From positions 1 through 37,680 of the forward strand of contig NZ_KZ984472.1 in assembly GCF_003569915.1 (NCBI RefSeq): a stretch of 37,680 bases of DNA, given 5' to 3'. The notes beneath the pieces are model-generated. The model was not told where the DNA came from. It saw only the letters and a program-made list of their open reading frames with translations, and searched no databases. The stretch comes from Comamonas testosteroni (GTDB taxonomy: Bacteria > Pseudomonadota > Gammaproteobacteria > Burkholderiales > Burkholderiaceae_C). Shown in pieces: positions 33,058-37,680 of this stretch. The translations under genes and the position numbers were made by a program. The stretch's first letter is position 1. Each line of letters opens with the position of its first letter.

Positions 33058-33088
33058 AAAAAAGGAGCGGCTAGCGCTGCTCCTTTTT
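33058..33088. terminator. Bidirectional terminator
   Basis: AAAAAGGAGC (33058-33067) pairs with GCTCCTTTTT (33079-33088) around an 11-nt loop, giving a U-tract in both directions between the convergent SIMPL and bdhA genes. Confidence 0.88.
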
Positions 33089-33172
33089 GATTTGTGACAT
33101 AAATTGATGCTGAAAGCCATGAATTTTCAGGACAATCAGCTACCAAATTCATAGAATGCCAGCTGTCAGTGT

Positions 33173-33961
33173 TTACTGGGCGGCCCAGCCGCCGTCCATG
33201 TTCCACGCAACGCCGCGCACATTGTTGCCTGCGGGAGAGCAGAAGAACACGGCCAGCTCACCCAGCTCTTCGGGGGTGGTGAACTGCATGGAGGGCTCTT
33301 TCTCACCCAGCAACTGCTTGGTGGCCTCGTCGTTGGAGATGCCTTGCGCGGCAGCCTTGGCATCGACCTGCTTTTGCACCAGTGGCGTCAATACCCAACC
33401 GGGGCAGATGGCGTTGCAGGTCACGCCGGTGGACGCGTTTTCGAGGGCGGTCACCTTGGTCAGGCCCACGATACCGTGCTTGGCGGCCACATAGGCCGAC
33501 TTCTGTGCGGAGCCGACCAGGCCGTGGACCGAAGCCACATTGATGATGCGGCCCCAGTTGGCCTGCTGCATGGCGGGCAGGGCCAGGCGCGTGGTGTGAA
33601 AGGCGCTGGAGAGGTTGATAGCGATGATGGCATCCCACTTTTCAACGGGAAACTCTTCCATCTTGGCCACATGCTGAATGCCGGCGTTGTTAACCAGAAT
33701 ATCTACGCGGCCGAACTCGGCAGCGGCATATTTCATCATGTCTTCAATCTCGCTGGCCTTGCTCATGTCGGCGCCGTGATAGCCGACCTTGATGCCAGCG
33801 GCCTTGCCGGCCTCCAGCACCTGAGCGCGTGGAGCTTCCACGTCACCGAAACCATTGAGAACAATATGGGCGCCCTGACGTGCCAGAGCCGTTGCGATAC
33901 CTAGGCCGATTCCGCTGGTCGATCCTGTCACGAGAGCGGTTTTGCCTTTCAACATGGACAT
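33173..33961 (-). CDS. bdhA: D-3-hydroxybutyrate dehydrogenase (SDR)
   Basis: A 262-residue short-chain dehydrogenase matching 3-hydroxybutyrate dehydrogenases, which interconvert 3-hydroxybutyrate and acetoacetate with NAD and feed polyhydroxybutyrate breakdown into central metabolism. It has the cofactor loop TGSTSGIG (12-19), NNAG (91-94) and catalytic Ser144, Tyr157 and Lys161. The family-typical IQHVAKMEEFP, NVASVHGLVGS and CPGWVLTPLV are present. ATG 33961 has GGAGA upstream; ATG 33955 is also possible. It is divergent from the hydrolase gene across 69 bp. Confidence 0.92.
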   Translation of the reverse strand: MSMLKGKTALVTGSTSGIGLGIATALARQGAHIVLNGFGDVEAPRAQVLEAGKAAGIKVGYHGADMSKASEIEDMMKYAAAEFGRVDILVNNAGIQHVAKMEEFPVEKWDAIIAINLSSAFHTTRLALPAMQQANWGRIINVASVHGLVGSAQKSAYVAAKHGIVGLTKVTALENASTGVTCNAICPGWVLTPLVQKQVDAKAAAQGISNDEATKQLLGEKEPSMQFTTPEELGELAVFFCSPAGNNVRGVAWNMDGGWAAQ

Positions 33962-34030
33962 AGAAGGTCTCCGAATGAATTACGATGCGACACAGCCATT
34001 ATCGGCCCCGGCTTTGCAAATGCGCCCCTC

Positions 34031-35047
34031 ATGAATCAACCTACGCTGAACTACGTATCGTGTCCCGGAGCTTCTGCAGTGGCTCCTTCCTGGGCCAGCG
34101 CCCAGCGCCGTCAAGACAGTGAAAGCCAGCCCGAGGGCACGCATCGCATGGCGTACTGGGAATGGAACAACACGGGGGACGCGGCCCATCCCCATGTCAT
34201 CGTCTGCGTACACGGTCTCTCGCGTCAGGGGCGGGATTTTGATGCTCTGGCCAGCGAACTGAGCCGTTTTGCCCGCGTGGTTTGCCCCGATGTGGCCGGG
34301 CGTGGCGAAAGCGACTGGTTGGCTGACCCCGCAGCCTACCAGGTGCCCATGTATGCCGCCGACATGCTGGCGTTGCTGGCCCAGTTGCATGCCCAGGCAC
34401 CGATCCAGACGCTGGATTGGGTGGGCACCAGCATGGGTGGGCTGATTGGCATGGGTGTGGCTGGACAGCCTGGGCTGCCGCTGCCCGCCCCCGTTCGGAA
34501 AATGGTCCTCAATGATGTGGGGCCGGTGATCGAATGGCAGTCGCTGGAGCGCATTGGCTCCTATCTGGGTAAAAGCTTGCAGTTTCCCAACTTTGAGAGC
34601 GCGTCAGCCGCCATGCGCTTGATTTCGGAAGGTTTCGGCCCACATACAGAGGAGCAGTGGAGGCAACTCTCGCAAGCCATGATCAAGCCACAAGCCGATG
34701 GTGGCGTGGTTCTGCATTACGACCCGCGCATCGCCGTGCCCATGGCGGGCATGACGCGCGAGGCGGCGCAGGCGGGTGAAGCCATGCTGTGGCAGCTCTA
34801 CGATCAGATTCAGGCACAGGTCTTGCTAATTCGTGGCGCAGATTCTGATCTGCTCTCCGAAGCGACGGCTCAGGCCATGGCGCAGCGTGGTCCCAAAGCG
34901 CATTGCACCGAACTGGAAGGCGTGGGACATGCTCCAACATTGGTAGCGCCAGGTCAGGTGGCTTTGATACGAGAATTTTTACAAGGGGATACGGTCCTGC
35001 CTGCAAGATTGACTCTTGCCCAGCAGGCCCAAGAGGAAGCTGAATGA
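34031..35047 (+). CDS. Alpha/beta hydrolase
   Basis: A 338-residue alpha/beta-hydrolase fold protein, probably cytosolic. The oxyanion motif is VHGLSRQGRDF (residues 60-70). The nucleophile elbow is GTSMGG with Ser134, the acid probably Asp271 or Asp273 (RGADSDLL), and the base His300 (GVGHAP). The first 40 residues are a polar extension. The substrate is unknown; esterase or lactonase activity is plausible. It overlaps relA by 4 nt (ATGA), so the stringent-response gene is translationally coupled to it. Confidence 0.88.
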   Translation: MNQPTLNYVSCPGASAVAPSWASAQRRQDSESQPEGTHRMAYWEWNNTGDAAHPHVIVCVHGLSRQGRDFDALASELSRFARVVCPDVAGRGESDWLADPAAYQVPMYAADMLALLAQLHAQAPIQTLDWVGTSMGGLIGMGVAGQPGLPLPAPVRKMVLNDVGPVIEWQSLERIGSYLGKSLQFPNFESASAAMRLISEGFGPHTEEQWRQLSQAMIKPQADGGVVLHYDPRIAVPMAGMTREAAQAGEAMLWQLYDQIQAQVLLIRGADSDLLSEATAQAMAQRGPKAHCTELEGVGHAPTLVAPGQVALIREFLQGDTVLPARLTLAQQAQEEAE

Positions 35048-37275
35048 AGACCAGCGATACCGTCAACACTGTTTCTGATGCTGCGCCCCAGCTTGCGGAA
35101 CCCACGCCGCACCTGATCATGGCGACTGCCGAGGTATTGCCCGGGCAGGCCAATGCACTGGCCAGGGCCCGCGCCTTTGCCGAGCCGCTGATTGCGGGTG
35201 AAACCATGGAAACCGGGGAGAACACCCTGGTTCATGCCGATGCCGTGGCAGCCATCCTCAAGAAGATCGGTGGCTCGGAAACCATCCAGGCCGCGATCTA
35301 TCTTGTGCATGCCAGCGTTCATCTGAACAAGCCGCAGGAAGTCATCGCCAAGGCTTTTGGTGAGAACTTCGCCACCTTGGCAGTGGAGACCATCAAGCTC
35401 ATTCGCGTGCAGCAGCAGGCGCGCGATGCGGAACTGAGCAGTCAGCATGTCGATGACGTGGCCACGCAGACCGAGAATGTGCGCAAGATGCTGCTGGGCT
35501 TTTCGCGTGATTTGCGCGTGGTCTTGCTGCGCTTGGCATCGCGTTTGCAGACCCTGCGCTTTTACGCTGCGGATAAGCGCCCCGTTTCGCCCAGCATTGC
35601 TCGCGAGGCCCTGCATGTGTTTGCACCGCTGGCCAATCGCCTGGGCATCTGGCAGATCAAGTGGGAGCTGGAAGATCTGGCTTTTCGCTTTCTGGAGCCC
35701 GATACCTATCGAGAGGTGGCAAGTCTGCTCGATGAGAAGCGGGTAGAGCGCGAAGCCTATATGGAGCAGATGCGCGCGCGGCTGGAAGCGGATCTGCGCG
35801 CCCACAGCATCAGCGCCACCGTGCAGGGGCGGCCCAAACATATCTACAGCATCGTCAAGAAGATGCGTGGCAAGTCGCTGAGCTTTGATCAGTTGTTCGA
35901 TATTCGCGCCATGCGCGTCGTCGTACCCACGGTCAAGGACTGCTATGCCGCGCTGTCCTGGGTGCATCAGCAGTTCACGCCGCTCGAAAAAGAGTTTGAC
36001 GACTACATTGCCAAGCCCAAGCCCAATGGCTATCAGTCTTTGCATACTGTGGTGCGCGATGAGACCGGGCGCACGATCGAAATCCAGATCCGAACCCAGG
36101 CCATGCACGACCATGCCGAGCATGGCGTGGCTGCGCACTGGGCCTACAAGGAAGCGGGCACCAAAGGCTATGCCGGCGTGTCTGCCACCAGTGAATACGA
36201 CGCCAAGATTGCGGTACTGCGCCAGTTGCTGGCCTGGGGTAGCGATTTGGCCGGTACCAGCCAGAGGGGGCTGTTCGAGGACCGCATCTATGTGCTGACC
36301 CCTGACGCTGCAGTGATCGAGCTTCCCCAAGGTGCCACGCCAGTGGACTTCGCCTATTCCGTGCATACCAGCCTGGGCCACCGCTGCCGTGGTGCGCGCG
36401 TGGATGGCGTCATGGTGCCGTTGAACACGCCCCTGCAAAGCGGCCAGACCATCGAAATCAACACAGCCAAGGAAGACCGTCCTTCGCGTGACTGGCTCAA
36501 TGCAGATCTGGGCTACCTGGTCAGCAACCGCGCCAAGGCCAAGGTGCGCGCCTGGTTCAATGCCCAGGCTACGCACGAGACCGTCTCCCGTGGTCGGGAA
36601 GCCGTCGAAAAGCTTTTGCAGCGTGAAGGCAAGACAGCCATCAAGCTTGAGGACCTGGCTGCACAGCTGGGCTTCAAATCCGCTGATGCGCTGTTCGAAG
36701 TGGTAGGCAAGGACGAGTATTCGCTGCGCAATATCGAATCCGTGCTGCGTCCAGTGGAGGAGGAGCCTCCTGAGGAAGAGTTCACTCCGGTGCGCAAGGC
36801 GCGCAGTACAGACTCGGCCAAAGGCGGTGTGTTGGTTGTCGGCATGGGCTCGCTCATGACGCAACTGGCCAAATGCTGCCGTCCCGCTCCACCCGATGAG
36901 ATTGCAGGTTTTGTGACCCGTGGCAAAGGTGTGAGCGTGCATCGCTGTGACTGCTCCAACTTCCGCGAGATGGCTGCCAAGAATCCAGAACGGATGATCG
37001 AGGTTGGCTGGGACTTACCCAAGAACGTGGAAAAGGGTGGTGCTCTGTATCCTGTGGATGTGTCCGTGGAAGCCGCCGACCGTCAAGGCCTGCTGCGGGA
37101 CATCTCCGACGTATTCGCCCGTGAGAAAACCAATGTGATCGGCGTGCAAACCCAATCCGTCAAGGGAACGGCGTGGATGACATTCACCGTGGAGGTCGCG
37201 GACTCGGGCCGCCTGAACAAGGTGCTGGGCATTGTGGCCACCGTATCGGGAGTTCGCTCAGCCAGAAGGCGTTGA
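35044..37275 (+). CDS. relA: RelA-type (p)ppGpp synthetase
   Basis: A 743-residue long RelA/SpoT homologue that makes (p)ppGpp from GTP or GDP and ATP when uncharged tRNA stalls ribosomes. The N-terminal hydrolase-like region is degenerate: the HD pair is replaced (LVHASVH, His89-Ala90). The synthetase region has RPKHIYSIVKKM (263-274) and EFDDYIAKPKPNGYQSLHT. Its EFDD (317-320) is the EXDD form typical of RelA rather than the RXKD of bifunctional enzymes. A TGS domain (about 412-475) and C-terminal ACT (about 665-743) follow. It overlaps the hydrolase gene by 4 nt, and tRNA-Val lies downstream. Confidence 0.95.
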   Translation: MKTSDTVNTVSDAAPQLAEPTPHLIMATAEVLPGQANALARARAFAEPLIAGETMETGENTLVHADAVAAILKKIGGSETIQAAIYLVHASVHLNKPQEVIAKAFGENFATLAVETIKLIRVQQQARDAELSSQHVDDVATQTENVRKMLLGFSRDLRVVLLRLASRLQTLRFYAADKRPVSPSIAREALHVFAPLANRLGIWQIKWELEDLAFRFLEPDTYREVASLLDEKRVEREAYMEQMRARLEADLRAHSISATVQGRPKHIYSIVKKMRGKSLSFDQLFDIRAMRVVVPTVKDCYAALSWVHQQFTPLEKEFDDYIAKPKPNGYQSLHTVVRDETGRTIEIQIRTQAMHDHAEHGVAAHWAYKEAGTKGYAGVSATSEYDAKIAVLRQLLAWGSDLAGTSQRGLFEDRIYVLTPDAAVIELPQGATPVDFAYSVHTSLGHRCRGARVDGVMVPLNTPLQSGQTIEINTAKEDRPSRDWLNADLGYLVSNRAKAKVRAWFNAQATHETVSRGREAVEKLLQREGKTAIKLEDLAAQLGFKSADALFEVVGKDEYSLRNIESVLRPVEEEPPEEEFTPVRKARSTDSAKGGVLVVGMGSLMTQLAKCCRPAPPDEIAGFVTRGKGVSVHRCDCSNFREMAAKNPERMIEVGWDLPKNVEKGGALYPVDVSVEAADRQGLLRDISDVFAREKTNVIGVQTQSVKGTAWMTFTVEVADSGRLNKVLGIVATVSGVRSARRR

Positions 37276-37330
37276 TGAAGCTTGATGGCAAGAAAGTTTC
37301 AGCTCTCAAAAAATGAGTGAAAACCCGTGC

Positions 37331-37336
37331 TACAAT
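37331..37336 (+). promoter_or_regulatory. Probable -10 element of the tRNA-Val promoter
   Basis: TACAAT lies 19 bp before the tRNA 5' end, in the context GTGCTACAATC common to stable-RNA promoters in this group. The -35 region is A-rich and not convincing. Confidence 0.5.
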
Positions 37337-37355
37337 CACGTCATCGAACGAACAC

Positions 37356-37432
37356 AGGCGCGTAGCTCAGCTGGTTAGAGCACCACCTTGACATGGTGGG
37401 GGTCGTTGGTTCGAGTCCAATCGCGCCTACCA
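37356..37432 (+). tRNA. tRNA-Val (anticodon GAC)
   Basis: A complete 77-nt cloverleaf: acceptor AGGCGCG / CGCGCCT, D arm GCTC...GAGC, anticodon stem CCACC / GGTGG with loop TTGACAT (anticodon GAC), T arm GTTGG-TTCGAGT-CCAAT, and encoded 3' ACCA. It reads valine codons GUC and GUU. A terminator follows 36 nt later. Confidence 0.96.
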
Positions 37433-37467
37433 AATAAAGCAAGCAAAACCAGGGCTTGCAGCAGAAG

Positions 37468-37492
37468 TGCCCGCTAACAAGCGGGCATTTTT
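37468..37492 (+). terminator. Terminator of tRNA-Val
   Basis: A TGCCCGC / GCGGGCA stem with a 6-nt loop (37468-37487), followed by five T. Confidence 0.9.
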
Positions 37493-37500
37493 GTTTGCGT

Positions 37501-37520
37501 AGTACGGAACAAGTACGGAA
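37501..37520 (+). repeat. Direct repeats downstream of tRNA-Val
   Basis: AGTACGGAA occurs at 37501-37509 and 37512-37520, just past the tRNA terminator. Short repeats like this near a tRNA 3' end often mark integrase arm sites. Whether an element is integrated lies outside the window. Confidence 0.4.
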
Positions 37521-37556
37521 AACATTCCCAGACATTGCAGCCCAAACGCGCACAGA

Positions 37557-37680
37557 AGTGGTCCCGGTTTTTTGAACAAGTAGCTAAGCGAGATCTTTCC
37601 GTAAAAATAGGCCTGAGTCAGGGCCCAATTTGGAGAGATCTATGACCATCAAATCACGACGTAAACACAGCCCAGCCTTC
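37557..37680 (+). mobile_element. Left end of an IS3-family insertion sequence (cut by window edge)
   Basis: A transposase start at 37642 and a GTGGTCCCGGTTTTTTGAAC sequence near 37558, resembling an IS3-family left end, suggest an insertion sequence beginning at about 37557. The exact left boundary and any target duplication cannot be fixed without the right end. Confidence 0.5.
37642..37680 (+). CDS. IS3-family transposase OrfA, N-terminal fragment
   Basis: Only 13 residues are in the window: MTIKSRRKHSPAF. This matches the start of IS3-family OrfA proteins, where a basic stretch precedes the helix-turn-helix (usually continuing KAKVALAA). A GGAGA ribosome site lies 5 nt upstream. The rest of the gene is past the window end, so the call rests on a short stretch. 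Confidence 0.6.
   Translation, partial: MTIKSRRKHSPAF

Noticed and set aside
33108..33160. A fifth copy of the dispersed repeat (CAGCTACCAAATTCATAG)
   Set aside because: Only the last part resembles the family. Its ATGAATTT/AAATTCAT dyad differs, so it may be a separate hairpin after bdhA.
37341..37553. A 70-residue minus-strand frame across tRNA-Val
   Set aside because: It is an antisense reading of the tRNA, a common artefact (IGLEPTTPTMSRWCSNQLSYA-type product).
1..37680. CRISPR array, toxin-antitoxin, restriction or other defence system
   Set aside because: No regular spacer-repeat pattern and no defence protein family was recognised anywhere in the window.

Overview
The window reads as chromosomal DNA of a betaproteobacterium of the Comamonadaceae, most like Comamonas. 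This rests on the protein families and their layout (Bug/TctC binding protein, 3-hydroxybutyrate dehydrogenase, OmpR/EnvZ-type pair beside ispD-ispF-mfd), the high-GC coding sequence, and short AT-rich dispersed repeats in intergenic gaps. The genus is inference; no rRNA or other marker gene is present.

Layout. 1-5.3 kb: a large Gly/Val repeat lipoprotein gene, a PLP aminotransferase translationally coupled to slyX, a 47-residue DUF3149 membrane protein and two small membrane proteins. 5.3-8.8 kb: two regulator/exporter pairs facing away from each other, argP-argO (basic amino acids) and an Lrp-type regulator with an RhtA-like EamA exporter. 9.4-14.3 kb: prkA-yeaH-spoVR, a stress/starvation operon. 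14.7-18.4 kb: a secreted protein with three paired-cysteine repeats, then a cluster of a DUF3455 lipoprotein, a Tat-exported ferritin-like protein, an ECF sigma factor and its RskA-type anti-sigma factor. 18.7-23.3 kb: metQ, DUF3820, a glycine-zipper protein, an FMN reductase, serB and a Bug-type binding protein. 23.4-23.7 kb: a 269-bp MITE-like element with perfect 19-bp ends. 23.7-29.5 kb: a CbiM-like permease, mfd, ispD and ispF. 29.5-33.0 kb: an EnvZ/OmpR-like two-component system divergent from a SIMPL-domain gene, with four tandem hairpins in the gap. 33.2-37.3 kb: bdhA, an alpha/beta hydrolase overlapping relA. 37.3-37.68 kb: tRNA-Val(GAC), its terminator, short direct repeats like those at integration sites, and the start of an IS3-type transposase gene cut by the window edge.

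How they work together: several units bear on starvation and stress, namely relA, PrkA/YeaH/SpoVR and the ECF sigma/anti-sigma with the ferritin-like protein. Two others vent surplus amino acids. Housekeeping functions are isoprenoid precursor synthesis (ispD, ispF), serine synthesis (serB) and transcription-coupled repair (mfd). No CRISPR array, prophage body or defence system is visible. The least explained items are the MITE-like element, the dispersed repeat family (two copies sit beside near-identical terminators), the hairpin array at 32.1 kb, the repeat lipoprotein and the paired-cysteine protein.
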